Source: Pedobacter sp. MC2016-15 | GTDB taxonomy: Bacteria; Bacteroidota; Bacteroidia; Sphingobacteriales; Sphingobacteriaceae | Length of the DNA stretch: 64,000 nucleotides | Assembly (NCBI RefSeq): GCF_026239695.1 | Contig: NZ_JAPIVS010000007.1 | Location: forward strand, 1-64,000 | Reading direction: 5' to 3' | In this document: positions 15,881 through 24,891 of the stretch, one piece after another | Layout of the letters: each line of letters opens with the position of its first letter | How positions within the stretch are numbered: the first letter of the stretch is position 1 | The notes under the pieces: model-generated | Database searches by the model: none | What the model saw: the letters and a program-made list of their open reading frames with translations, nothing else | Told to the model about the DNA's origin: nothing | Made by a program: the position numbers and the translations under genes

Positions 15881-17164
15881 ATGAGAGCGTTGATACATAG
15901 GTTATCCACTCATCCTAAGTATTCAAGGGTATTTGAATGGGGTAAGGTGATTTCCATTGCGGGATCTGCTCAAATTCTTGTTCAGCTTACCGGGCTGCTT
16001 ACCGGTATTTTGATTATCAGGATGCTGCCCACAAAGGAGTATGCATTTTATACCCTGGCGAATACAATGCTGTCAACGATGACGGTGCTGGCAGATGGCG
16101 GGATTAGTGCGGGAGCGATGGCCCAGGGTGGTAAGGTATGGAAAGACAGGCAGCAGCTGGGGCTTGTACTGGCAACGGGACTGGACTTGCGGAAGAAGTT
16201 TGCCATCTTCAGTCTGCTTGTAGCAGTGCCGATCCTGGTATACCTGCTCTGGCACCAGGGTGCTTCGCTATGGGTAATTGTGCTGGTGGTGGCTACGCTG
16301 ATCCCATCCTTTTACGCGGCGCTGTCTGACTCTTTACTGGAGATTGTGCCTAAGCTGCATCAGGACATCAAACCTTTGCAGATGAACCAGGTAATGGTGA
16401 ATATCTTCAGACTGCTTTTGTCGGCCTCTGCGGTTCTGTTCCCCTTTACCTTCATCGTTCTACTGGCGAATGGTATTCCCCGCATGTATGGCAACTTCAA
16501 ACTCAGGAAGATCGTTGAAAAATTTGCCGAACCGGAGTTACAGCCGGATCCGGTGTACAGGGACAATATCATGCAGGTGGTGAAAAGGATGATGCCGGGA
16601 TCTATCTATTACTGTATATCGGGACAGATGACGATATGGCTGCTGTCTATCTTCGGCTCTACGGATTCCATCGCAAAGATTGGTGCCCTGGGCAGAATCA
16701 GCATGCTGCTGACCATCTTCACGGTGCTGTTTGGAACATTGATTACGCCTCGCTTTGCGCGGTTGGCAGAAGATAAAGCGGTTTTATTAAAACGCTTTGT
16801 AACGATACAGGTAGGCATGGTGATCCTCTGCACAGCGATTTGTACGCTGATTTACTTTGTGCCACAACCCGCACTCTGGTTGCTGGGTGATAAATTTAAG
16901 GGTCTGGAAATGGAATTGACGCTGAGCATTCTGGCCAGTTGTCTGGCTTTGATGAGTGGCTTGTTTTTCGGACTGTCTTCTTCAAGGGGATGGCCTACGC
17001 ATCCGGTGGTGCTGATCGTTGGAAATGTTGTCTTTGTGGTTACCGGTGCATTGCTCTTTGATGTGAGTAGCTTAATGGGGGCATTATGGTTTAATATTTT
17101 TATCAACCTCTATCCGGTAGTGATCCATAGTCTGAATTTTTATTATAAAGCATTTAAGAAATAG
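15881..17164 (+). CDS. Wzx-like polysaccharide flippase
   Basis: A 427-residue protein with about twelve hydrophobic helices and an N-terminus (ISIAGSAQILVQLTGLLTGILIIRMLPTK, shown here only as a recognisable signature) typical of MOP-superfamily repeat-unit flippases. It would move the undecaprenyl-linked repeat unit across the inner membrane for polymerisation. It starts two bases after the Wzc gene and ends one base before the next gene, so it is firmly within the operon. It is the only flippase candidate in the window, although two Wzy-like and two WcaJ-like proteins are encoded. Confidence 0.85.
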   Translation: MRALIHRLSTHPKYSRVFEWGKVISIAGSAQILVQLTGLLTGILIIRMLPTKEYAFYTLANTMLSTMTVLADGGISAGAMAQGGKVWKDRQQLGLVLATGLDLRKKFAIFSLLVAVPILVYLLWHQGASLWVIVLVVATLIPSFYAALSDSLLEIVPKLHQDIKPLQMNQVMVNIFRLLLSASAVLFPFTFIVLLANGIPRMYGNFKLRKIVEKFAEPELQPDPVYRDNIMQVVKRMMPGSIYYCISGQMTIWLLSIFGSTDSIAKIGALGRISMLLTIFTVLFGTLITPRFARLAEDKAVLLKRFVTIQVGMVILCTAICTLIYFVPQPALWLLGDKFKGLEMELTLSILASCLALMSGLFFGLSSSRGWPTHPVVLIVGNVVFVVTGALLFDVSSLMGALWFNIFINLYPVVIHSLNFYYKAFKK

Positions 17165-17165
17165 T

Positions 17166-17771
17166 ATGTCGGCAACAAATACACCAAATACCAACAGAAG
17201 TGCAGTTGTTCGTATAGCGTTCAGGATAAATACTATGCTCACTAACCTGTCGAAGAAAAACAGAGTATTCTGGCTAAAGCTGCAGGGGTTTCAGGTGGGC
17301 TCCAATCATAACATTGGCAAAATTACGGTACAGGTGCCTGAGCAGGTGAGTATCGGCAATAACTGTGTGCTGGAGGATTATGTAAGGCTGCGCCCGGGAG
17401 GTGGATGGAAAAAATCCAGCATCACCATCGGCAATAACAATTTCATTGGCCATGCCACGCAGATCAATGTGGGCAGTCATTTTAAAATGGGCGAAAACTG
17501 TATGGTAGCCCCGCTATGTGTTTTCAGCGATGCCCATCATGAATTTGATGATGTCAATATCCCCATTAACCAGCAGCCCTGCAGGTACAATCAGATCGAA
17601 CTGAAGAACGACGTTTGGATAGGATCGGGATGTGTGATTTTAGGTGGGGTAACGATAGGTAATGGAGTAGTGATCGCAGCTGGTGCTGTAGTAAATAAAA
17701 GTATCCCCGACTTTGAAGTATGGGGTGGTGTGCCGGCAAAAAGAATCAAATCGAGGTTGTCAACAAATTAA
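17166..17771 (+). CDS. Hexapeptide-repeat acyltransferase
   Basis: A 201-residue left-handed beta-helix acyltransferase. Hexapeptide-like turns include IGNNCV, IGNNNF, MGENCM and IGNGVV; the catalytic-histidine region reads FSDAHHEF, and the C-terminus ends VVNKSIPDFEVWGGVPAKRIKS. The family O- or N-acetylates sugars with acetyl-CoA. It is one of four hexapeptide acyltransferases in the glycan loci of this window, suggesting a heavily acylated polymer. Acceptor unknown. Confidence 0.87.
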   Translation: MSATNTPNTNRSAVVRIAFRINTMLTNLSKKNRVFWLKLQGFQVGSNHNIGKITVQVPEQVSIGNNCVLEDYVRLRPGGGWKKSSITIGNNNFIGHATQINVGSHFKMGENCMVAPLCVFSDAHHEFDDVNIPINQQPCRYNQIELKNDVWIGSGCVILGGVTIGNGVVIAAGAVVNKSIPDFEVWGGVPAKRIKSRLSTN

Positions 17772-17790
17772 TCCTTAATAACGAATTTAA

Positions 17791-18720
17791 ATGAAAGTCA
17801 TAACTACGCTAGCTGAAAAAGATTATTTCCTCGGTGTTGCCGCCTTAGTGAACTCGATTGTTAAACATGGTAAGTATGTTGACAAAATTGTGGTAGGCTA
17901 CAGAGGAAGTTTGCCTGGATGGTTACCCGCGCTGACAAAATCTGCCTTTGGTCAGTCGGTTGTTCTGCAATCGGGCCTTGAGCTAGATTTTGTGGAAGTA
18001 CAGGGTGGGCTGCATATGGTTCATGAGAAACCGAAATGGTTCCGTTACTTAACCGAAGTGCTGGAGCCGGGTGCTGACGAGTATTTCTTTTTTGACTCGG
18101 ATATTATTGTCATGAACCGCATGGCCTTTTTTGGTGAATGGGTAAAGGAAGGTGTTGCGCTCTGTGAGGATGTAAACTATGATATGAGTTTAACGCATCC
18201 CATCAGAAAGCAATGGGCCAAGCTGGCTGCAGAAAATGGTAAGGTGGTGAGGAACCAGCTGAGCAGATATTACAATAGTGGTTTTCTGGGCTGGACCAAA
18301 GAGACGGCATCCTTTGTAGTGGAATGGGATGAATGCTGCCAGATCTTAAGCCGCATCAGCGGGGATATGACCAAATTCAGGGTGAACGACCGTACAAAAA
18401 CGGTATTGAGTGCCAATCAGGATTCGCTGAATGTGGCGGCCATGGTTACAGACTGCCCGATCTCGGTGATTGGCCCCGAAGCCATGGGCTTTCATTATGG
18501 ACTGAGTCTGATGCAGCACCCCCTGGGGCCTAAACCATGGAAGAGGAAGTTTGGAAAGGATTTTTTCCTCGGAATTCCGGTGAGGGAAGCTGACGTAGCA
18601 TTCTGGAAAGCAGTGAATGATGGTGAACTGAAACCTTATCCCAGCAGCCGCATAAAAAACAGGCTGTTTGTGATGAAGTTTTTCAAGTTCATGGGCAGGA
18701 TGTATAGCAGAAGACAATAA
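17791..18720 (+). CDS. GT-A glycosyltransferase (GT8-like)
   Basis: A 309-residue protein whose start MKVITTLAEKDYFLGVAALV resembles GT8-type and related GT-A nucleotide-sugar transferases. The FFFDSDIIV segment near residue 103 is a DxD-type metal/donor site, YYNSGFLGW near 155 is a typical acceptor-side loop, and NQDSLNV follows near 210. The conserved C-terminal HYG (FHYGLSL) also fits. No signal or membrane segment is visible. It lies 19 bp after an acyltransferase in the operon. The family call is moderately firm; donor and linkage are unknown. Confidence 0.75.
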   Translation: MKVITTLAEKDYFLGVAALVNSIVKHGKYVDKIVVGYRGSLPGWLPALTKSAFGQSVVLQSGLELDFVEVQGGLHMVHEKPKWFRYLTEVLEPGADEYFFFDSDIIVMNRMAFFGEWVKEGVALCEDVNYDMSLTHPIRKQWAKLAAENGKVVRNQLSRYYNSGFLGWTKETASFVVEWDECCQILSRISGDMTKFRVNDRTKTVLSANQDSLNVAAMVTDCPISVIGPEAMGFHYGLSLMQHPLGPKPWKRKFGKDFFLGIPVREADVAFWKAVNDGELKPYPSSRIKNRLFVMKFFKFMGRMYSRRQ

Positions 18721-18744
18721 TCGTTGATCATCATTTTTTAACAT

Positions 18745-19320
18745 ATGAGCTACATCATTCAACAATCAGGATTTGTGATCCGCAAGCGTTACTGGCCACG
18801 TTTTACCGGTTTTTTCAGGAAAATCTGGTTACAGGTATTAGGGATGAAGGTTGGGGCAGGAACTACGCTCCCGCAATTATTTGTGACCTGGCCACATCAG
18901 GTTAGCCTGGGTAACAATTGTTTGCTGGAAGAACAGATCAGTTTCAAGTTTGACGGGATACGTAAACCGGGGCCATCCATATTTATTGGAGATAACGTCT
19001 TCATTGGATCAGGATGTGAATTTAATATCCGTTTGAGAATCGATGTAGGAAAAGATAGCCTGATTGCCTCAGGCTGCCGTTTTGTAGATCACGACCATGG
19101 CATTGAGCCAGGCGTGCTGATGCGACTGCAGCATGGGCCTGAAAAGGCGATAAAAATAGGTAATGATGTTTGGCTGGGCTGTAATGTGGTGGTACTGAAA
19201 GGTGTAGAAATAGGAGATGGTGCAGTGGTGGCCGCCGGCGCAGTGGTAACCAAATCTATAGCTCCCGGTGAGATCTGGGGAGGTATACCAGCCAAAAAAA
19301 TAAGTGATAGAAAAAAATAA
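18745..19320 (+). CDS. Hexapeptide-repeat acyltransferase
   Basis: A 191-residue left-handed beta-helix acyltransferase. Repeats include LGNNCL, IGDNVF, IGSGCE, VGKDSL, IGNDVW and IGDGAV; the histidine-bearing loop is FVDHDHGI, and the end reads GEIWGGIPAKKIS. Its N-terminal 45 residues carry no repeats. It is most similar in plan to the enzyme at 17166-17771, with the GT8-like gene between them. It probably acetylates a repeat-unit sugar. Confidence 0.86.
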   Translation: MSYIIQQSGFVIRKRYWPRFTGFFRKIWLQVLGMKVGAGTTLPQLFVTWPHQVSLGNNCLLEEQISFKFDGIRKPGPSIFIGDNVFIGSGCEFNIRLRIDVGKDSLIASGCRFVDHDHGIEPGVLMRLQHGPEKAIKIGNDVWLGCNVVVLKGVEIGDGAVVAAGAVVTKSIAPGEIWGGIPAKKISDRKK

Positions 19321-19334
19321 CAGGTAGGAGAGGT

Positions 19335-19988
19335 ATGAAGATTATTTTTCTTTGCGGGGAACTTGACCCGGGACGTGATAGTGTTGGAGAATATGTGAGA
19401 TGTTTAAGTGAGGAGCTTATTCATCAGGGGCATCATGTTGCGATCGCATCGATCAATGACACCTATATCGAATTGATGCAGAACTCAGGCCTGTTAGGTC
19501 CTGCAGAACTGTCTGTATTGCGCCTGCCTTCAAATCTTGCAGAAGAGGACAGGGTGGCGCTGGCAAGGGTGTTTATCGATTCCTTTAATCCGGACTGGAT
19601 CAGCCTGCAGTTTGTGCCATCTGCATTTCACCGCAGGGGGCTGGTCTTTGGTCTTGCAGGTAATTTACTGACTGCCGGAAATGGTAGGAAATGGGAAGTG
19701 ATGTTTCATGAACTCTGGATGGGCATCTCTGCTAAAGCGGGTAAAATGGAAAAACTCTTTGGAAGATTCCAGTTTGCGCTGATCAGGTCAATGATCAAAA
19801 AGCTGAATCCCAAAGTTGTCCATACTCATAATGATGTTTATCAAAAGGAACTGGAGAGAATTGGCACTGCTGCTAAACTGCTGCCTCAATTTTTCAGGAC
19901 GGATTTATCCGCTAAACCCAATTATACTGAAGTAGCAAAACAATTTGTTCTGGATCTGCCGGATGAGCAAAACTTAAACGCTGAATAA
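19335..19988 (+). CDS. Half-length GT4-like protein (N-terminal GT-B lobe only)
   Basis: A 217-residue protein starting MKIIFLCGELDPGRDSVGEYV. It aligns along its whole length with the N-terminal ~200 residues of the 377-residue GT4 at 10529-11662 (shared GRD-VGEYV, NPDWISLQF, MFHELWMGI and LNPKVVHTHNDVYQ-like segments). It stops where the donor-binding lobe should begin. The stop overlaps the next start as TAATG, so no remnant of the missing lobe lies downstream. A purine-rich GGTAGGAGAGGT precedes the start. It may be a degraded enzyme kept in frame, or an acceptor-binding partner of a neighbouring GT4. Its intact frame and coupled junction argue for expression. Confidence 0.75.
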   Translation: MKIIFLCGELDPGRDSVGEYVRCLSEELIHQGHHVAIASINDTYIELMQNSGLLGPAELSVLRLPSNLAEEDRVALARVFIDSFNPDWISLQFVPSAFHRRGLVFGLAGNLLTAGNGRKWEVMFHELWMGISAKAGKMEKLFGRFQFALIRSMIKKLNPKVVHTHNDVYQKELERIGTAAKLLPQFFRTDLSAKPNYTEVAKQFVLDLPDEQNLNAE

Positions 19989-21226
19989 TGAAAATTGTAG
20001 TCACACATCCCACTGGTAACCGTAATGTAAGAGCCGTAATGTCTGCTTTCGAAGAGGCGGGTGTGCTGGCATTTTTCAGTACGACGCTGTCGGTAGACCC
20101 GGATCATTTTCTCCTGAAGTTGCTGCCTGCAAAGGTTTCAAAGGAGCTGGCAAGACGGTCATACCCTTTAAGCTCGGGACTGATCCGCACGCGGCCGATG
20201 CTTGAGTTGTTACGCAATGTGCTGCCAAAATTTGGCTTTAAGAGTGCCGTGGCGCATGAGACGGGTTTTGCAAGTGTTGACAAGATTTACCAGGATCTGG
20301 ATAAAGCTACAGGAGCGATCCTGAAAGCAGAAAATAAAAAGCAAAAAATCGATGCGGTTTACTGTTACGAAGACGGTGCCTTGGAGACTTTTAAAGCTGC
20401 AAAAAAAGCAGGGATGGAATGTATTTACGACCTCCCGATAGGATACTGGCGCTCGGCAAGACTACTGCTGACTGCCGAAAAGGAACGCTGGCCGGAATGG
20501 GCATCTACGCTGGTGGGGTTCAGAGACTCGCAAAGTAAACTGGACCGCAAGGACGAAGAGCTGCGGCTGGCAGAAAGAATATTTGTGGCGAGCAGCTTTA
20601 CGGCAAAAACGCTGGGGGATTACCAGGGTAAACTGGCCCCGGTTGCCGTAATTCCTTATGGCTTTCCACCGGTGAAAGGTGTGAGGGAATATACTGTAGC
20701 GCACAACAGGCCCCTGAAACTGCTTTTTGTAGGCGGTCTGTCGCAGAGAAAAGGTATTGCAGACTTGTTTGCTGCGGTGAAGAATATTGGAAAAGGGCTT
20801 GAGCTGACGGTGGTGGGCAACAAAATGAATGTTGAATGCCCGGCACTGGATCTGGCATTAAAAGAACACCACTGGATACCAAGTCTGGCGCATCATGAAA
20901 TCCTGGAACTAATGAGAGGCCATGATGTGTTTGTCTTCCCTTCCTTATTTGAAGGGTTTGGACTGGTGATTACTGAGGCGATGTCTCAGGGTACGCCGGT
21001 AATCACGACCGACCGCACTGCGGGACCGGATCTGATTACACATGGTAAGGACGGGTGGATTATTGAAGCAGGCTCTACAGCGGCGCTGCAACAACAGATA
21101 GAAGAATTGATGGCAGACCCGGAAGCAATTGTGGCTGCGGGGAAAGCCGCCATGGAACGCGCAAAACTGCGGCCATGGGAAAAATACGGTGAAGAGTTGA
21201 CAAGGGCGATAATGAAAGGTAGATAA
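19988..21226 (+). CDS. Glycosyltransferase family 4
   Basis: A 412-residue GT-B enzyme. The donor lobe starts near residue 238 (LKLLFVGGLSQRKGI) and carries PSLFEGFGLVITEAMSQGTPVI near 310-335 with the EX7E pair. The N-terminus MKIVVTHPTGNRNVRAV is less typical. A central insertion around 160-200 is rich in charged residues. It overlaps both neighbours by the TAATG arrangement, which implies coupled translation with the half-length GT4-like gene upstream and the polymerase-like gene downstream. Likely role: adding a sugar to the lipid-linked repeat unit. Confidence 0.88.
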   Translation: MKIVVTHPTGNRNVRAVMSAFEEAGVLAFFSTTLSVDPDHFLLKLLPAKVSKELARRSYPLSSGLIRTRPMLELLRNVLPKFGFKSAVAHETGFASVDKIYQDLDKATGAILKAENKKQKIDAVYCYEDGALETFKAAKKAGMECIYDLPIGYWRSARLLLTAEKERWPEWASTLVGFRDSQSKLDRKDEELRLAERIFVASSFTAKTLGDYQGKLAPVAVIPYGFPPVKGVREYTVAHNRPLKLLFVGGLSQRKGIADLFAAVKNIGKGLELTVVGNKMNVECPALDLALKEHHWIPSLAHHEILELMRGHDVFVFPSLFEGFGLVITEAMSQGTPVITTDRTAGPDLITHGKDGWIIEAGSTAALQQQIEELMADPEAIVAAGKAAMERAKLRPWEKYGEELTRAIMKGR

Positions 21227-22578
21227 TGAAGGAACAAGCTGATGGCAAATCTCTGCTGAAAAAGGCAGTCTGGGCGTATTTTTTACTGCTGATTTTTGAA
21301 GGCGCATTGAGAAAATGGGTGCTTCCGGGATTGTCTACGCCTATTTTGCTGATCAGGGATCCTTTGGCGATCTGGATTCTTTTCAAGGTTTGGGAGCAGG
21401 GTAAAATGCCGTCCTCGATTTACCTGAAGGCCATGGCACTGATAGGTGTAGTTTCTATCGTGACGGCGATGCTTGCCGGGCATGGGAACTTTGGCGTGGC
21501 TATATATGGCGCCAGGATTATCCTGATCCATTTCCCGCTGATGTTTGCGATAGGAAAGGTGTTCGACAGGGAGGATGTGCTGCAGATGGCAAGGACGATC
21601 ATCTGGATATCTATCCCGATGGTGGTGCTCATCGCCATGCAGTTTTACAGTCCGCAAAGTGCCTTTGTAAACCGGGGTGTTGGTGGAAATATGGAAGGTG
21701 GTGGTTTCTCAGGGGCTATGGGCTTCTTCAGGCCGCCGGGAACATTTTCATTTACCAATGGAAACGTGTCTTTCTTTTCACTTACTGCCAGCCTGGTGAT
21801 CTATTTCTGGTTAACACCGGGTATCAACAAACTGGTGCTGATTGCAGCAACCATAGCTGTACTTGCGGCGATACCACTTTCCATCAGCAGGACTTTGTTC
21901 TTTAGTATTGGCGTAGCCCTGATCTTCGCCATTTCCGCAACTTTATTTAACGGTAAGAATACAGGTAAGATTATCACTACAGGATTTATCCTGGTGATAG
22001 CCCTGGCGATATTGAGTCAGCTTCCGTTTTTCAGTACCGCTACAGAAGCTTTTACAGCCAGGTTTACCAATGCCAATGAAACTGAAGGTGGTGTGAAAGG
22101 GGTTTTGGGTGACAGGTATTTCGGGGGATTAGGAAGTGCTTTATCCAATTCAACGGAGCAGCCCTTTTTTGGCTTTGGTGTAGGCATGGGTACCAATGTG
22201 GGTTCCAATCTGCTTACCGGTGCTTCTACCTTCCTGATTTCTGAAGAAGAATGGGGAAGGCTCATCGGGGAGATGGGGGCGATTATGGGTATCGGGTTTA
22301 TTGTGGTGAGACTTGGTGTCTCTTTCCGCATGCTGAGCTTTGGCTATAAGCAAATGCTGCGTGGCGACTTGCTGCCATGGATGCTGCTGAGCTTCGCCTT
22401 ATTGAATATCCCGCAGGGACAATGGGCACAGCCGACAAATTTAGGTTTCAGTGCAATGATTGGAGGGCTGCTCTTTGCTTCCTTCAATACGCGCAAAAAA
22501 ATAATCAACGAAAATCAGCCTGAAGCTGCTATACCGGCTCTGCCTGTGGATTTAACTCAAATTAAATATATACGATGA
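21226..22578 (+). CDS. O-antigen polymerase/ligase-like membrane protein (Wzy candidate)
   Basis: A 450-residue polytopic membrane protein with roughly eleven hydrophobic segments. The N-terminal GALRKWVLPGLSTPILLIRDP and the loop FFRPPGTFSFTNGN are typical of Bacteroidota O-antigen polymerase-like proteins, and a glycine-rich loop (FFGFGVGMGTNVGSN) lies near residue 310. Being inside the Wza/Wzc/Wzx operon, it is the best Wzy candidate for this polymer. It overlaps the genes on both sides (TAATG and ATGA). The other protein of this type, at 7330-8718, belongs to the leftward operon. Confidence 0.85.
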   Translation: MKEQADGKSLLKKAVWAYFLLLIFEGALRKWVLPGLSTPILLIRDPLAIWILFKVWEQGKMPSSIYLKAMALIGVVSIVTAMLAGHGNFGVAIYGARIILIHFPLMFAIGKVFDREDVLQMARTIIWISIPMVVLIAMQFYSPQSAFVNRGVGGNMEGGGFSGAMGFFRPPGTFSFTNGNVSFFSLTASLVIYFWLTPGINKLVLIAATIAVLAAIPLSISRTLFFSIGVALIFAISATLFNGKNTGKIITTGFILVIALAILSQLPFFSTATEAFTARFTNANETEGGVKGVLGDRYFGGLGSALSNSTEQPFFGFGVGMGTNVGSNLLTGASTFLISEEEWGRLIGEMGAIMGIGFIVVRLGVSFRMLSFGYKQMLRGDLLPWMLLSFALLNIPQGQWAQPTNLGFSAMIGGLLFASFNTRKKIINENQPEAAIPALPVDLTQIKYIR

Positions 22579-23735
22579 AGATTGTCTTTTTTGCCCATCC
22601 GTCATTTTTAGGCTCGCAGAGTATGCCGCGCTTTGTCAATATGCTGGCAGAGGGCATGGAAGCACGCGGCCATAAAATAGAGGTATGGAGCCCTGAAGCA
22701 TTTTTTACGAATATACCGCTGAAGAAGCTAAAAAAGTGGCTGGGATATATGGACCAGTACCTGGTTTTTCCGCGGCAGGTGAGGCAGAAATTAAAGCAGC
22801 AGCAGGAGAAGGTGTTGTATGTGGTGGCCGATAATGCGCTGGGGCCCTACGTGCCTTTGATTGCCGACCGCCCGCATGTGATCCACTGCCATGATTTTCT
22901 GGCACAAAGATCGGCGCTGGGACAAATCCCGGAGAATATGACATCGGCCAGTGGCCAGAAATACCAGGCCTATATCCGCAATGGATATACCAGAGGAAAG
23001 AACTTTATTTCCGTTTCGGAGAAAACCCGCACAGACCTGGCGGACTTTCTTCCGGTATCTCCACGCAGGTCGGAAATGGTATACAATGGCTTAAACCCTG
23101 CCTATCAGCAGGCATCTCCGCTGGAGTCGAGGTTAGCGCTGACAGGAAAGTTAGGTATTGAGTTGAAAGATGGGTTTTTGCTGCACGTGGGTGGAAACCA
23201 GTGGTACAAAAACAGGCTAGGGGTGATCGCTATCTACAACCAGTGGCGTGAACGTTATACGCTTGCATTACCGCTGTTGCTGATCGGAGCAGCTCCGTCA
23301 GCGGCACTAAAAGAAGCTTATGAGCAATCTGCATACAAGCAGGATATCCATTTTTTAACGGGCATCGACGATGCGACGGTGCGCCAGGCCTACTCAGGTG
23401 CAACGGTATTTCTTTTCCCTTCTATTGCTGAAGGTTTTGGATGGCCGATAGCTGAAGCCATGGCTTCGGGCACGCTGGTGCTGACGACTGCTGAAAACCC
23501 GATGCTGGAAGTGGCTGGTGATGCAGCATTCCTGATCCCGAAGAAGCCCTTTGAGAAAGCTCTGCTGCAGACATGGGCTGCTGATGCTGCCGAAGTATTA
23601 AACAGGGTAGTAGAGCTGGATGAAACAGCACGGAACGAGGCGGTGATGAAAGGGATCGCACACGTTGAAAAATTTAAGGCTGCGGATGCCCTGGATACAA
23701 TTGAACGCATTTATACTGAAATATTTAACGATTAA
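22575..23735 (+). CDS. Glycosyltransferase family 4
   Basis: A 386-residue GT-B enzyme. The N-terminus MKIVFFAHPSFLGSQSMPRF is followed by an acceptor lobe with HCHDFLAQRSALG near residue 110. The donor lobe has LLHVGGNQWYKN near 208 and PSIAEGFGWPIAEAMASGT near 282-300, holding the EX7E glutamates. The start overlaps the stop of the Wzy-like gene (ATGA). It probably acts on the repeat unit assembled by this operon. Confidence 0.9.
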   Translation: MKIVFFAHPSFLGSQSMPRFVNMLAEGMEARGHKIEVWSPEAFFTNIPLKKLKKWLGYMDQYLVFPRQVRQKLKQQQEKVLYVVADNALGPYVPLIADRPHVIHCHDFLAQRSALGQIPENMTSASGQKYQAYIRNGYTRGKNFISVSEKTRTDLADFLPVSPRRSEMVYNGLNPAYQQASPLESRLALTGKLGIELKDGFLLHVGGNQWYKNRLGVIAIYNQWRERYTLALPLLLIGAAPSAALKEAYEQSAYKQDIHFLTGIDDATVRQAYSGATVFLFPSIAEGFGWPIAEAMASGTLVLTTAENPMLEVAGDAAFLIPKKPFEKALLQTWAADAAEVLNRVVELDETARNEAVMKGIAHVEKFKAADALDTIERIYTEIFND

Positions 23736-23748
23736 ACCGAATTAGAAC

Positions 23749-24885
23749 ATGAAGATACTCCACATTGTACCCTCCTATAAGCCGGCATATATCTATGGCG
23801 GACCCATCGAATCTGTCTCCAAATTATGCGAAGGATTGGTGAAGGCTGGTCATGAGGTGGATGTTTTTACCACCACGGCAAACGGTGAAACGGAACTGCC
23901 GGTTGAAGAAGGTAAAACGATTGATGTGGATGGGGTGAATGTGACTTATTTCCGCAGGATTACCAAAGATCATACGCATGTGTCACCCGACTTATGGAAA
24001 CATCTGTACAAAAATGTGCAGTCCTACGATATCGTAAATATCCAGTCCTGGTGGAGCTTTTTGGTGATCGTTGCCGCCTGTATCTGCCATGCCAAAGGGG
24101 TTAGAGTGGTGGTATCTCCGAGGGGGATGCTGAGTCCTTATATTTTCAATTCGGGCAATTCAAAGAAAAAGAAGCTGATCCACGCTGTGATTGGCCGCTG
24201 GGCGCTGTCGAAAACCTGGTTTCATGCCACTGCTGAAGCTGAAGTTGCGGAGTGCAGGGAGGTGATACCGGGCTGGAAGGGATTTATGATTGCGAACAAT
24301 GTGACGCTGCCTGATATTCCGATAGTGAAACAGGAGAAGGAGGTGTTTACCCTCATATTTATGTCGCGCGTGCATCAGAAAAAAGGGATTGAGATCCTGC
24401 TGAATGCAGTGCAGGGTATTTCATTTCCGGTGAAGCTGCAGATTGCGGGCTCAGGAGAAGCAGACTACACACAAAAACTGAAAGACCTGGTAAAGGAACT
24501 GGGGATAGAGGATAAAGTGGAGTGGCTGGGATGGATGGACAGGGACAGGAAGTTTAAAGTATTGATGGAAGCGGATCTTTTTGTGCTGGCTTCTCTGAAT
24601 GAAAACTTTGCGAATGTGGTGTTGGAATCATTGCATATGGGTACTCCGGTGATGGTTTCGAAGGAAGTAGCGCTTTCAAAATTTGTGGCCGACTATAAGG
24701 TAGGCTGGGTTTCTTCGCTGGCGACGAATGATGTGACTAAAAAAATCACTGAAGCGAGAAATGAGAAGGAAAAACGCCACTGGATTGAGGAAAATGGCAG
24801 GGAGATCATTGCAAAAAGCTTCTCTGAAAAGGTGCTGATTGCACAATATGTTGAACAGTATAAAAATGTCATAAACTACAAGTAA
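23749..24885 (+). CDS. Glycosyltransferase family 4
   Basis: A 378-residue GT-B enzyme. The acceptor lobe begins MKILHIVPSYKPAYIYGGPI with the glycine loop, and VVVSPRGMLSP near residue 120 is typical of one GT4 branch. The donor lobe has FMSRVHQKKGIEIL near 203 and SLNENFANVVLESLHMGTPV near 284-303; here the first EX7E region reads ENFANVVLE. It lies 13 bp after the preceding GT4 and 6 bp before a GT2 gene, within the operon. Confidence 0.9.
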   Translation: MKILHIVPSYKPAYIYGGPIESVSKLCEGLVKAGHEVDVFTTTANGETELPVEEGKTIDVDGVNVTYFRRITKDHTHVSPDLWKHLYKNVQSYDIVNIQSWWSFLVIVAACICHAKGVRVVVSPRGMLSPYIFNSGNSKKKKLIHAVIGRWALSKTWFHATAEAEVAECREVIPGWKGFMIANNVTLPDIPIVKQEKEVFTLIFMSRVHQKKGIEILLNAVQGISFPVKLQIAGSGEADYTQKLKDLVKELGIEDKVEWLGWMDRDRKFKVLMEADLFVLASLNENFANVVLESLHMGTPVMVSKEVALSKFVADYKVGWVSSLATNDVTKKITEARNEKEKRHWIEENGREIIAKSFSEKVLIAQYVEQYKNVINYK

Positions 24886-24891
24886 GAAGCT

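Noticed and set aside
19335-21226. A frameshift that would join the half-length GT4-like gene to the next glycosyltransferase.
   Set aside because: The next gene carries its own complete N-terminal and C-terminal lobes, so no orphan donor lobe exists to be joined.
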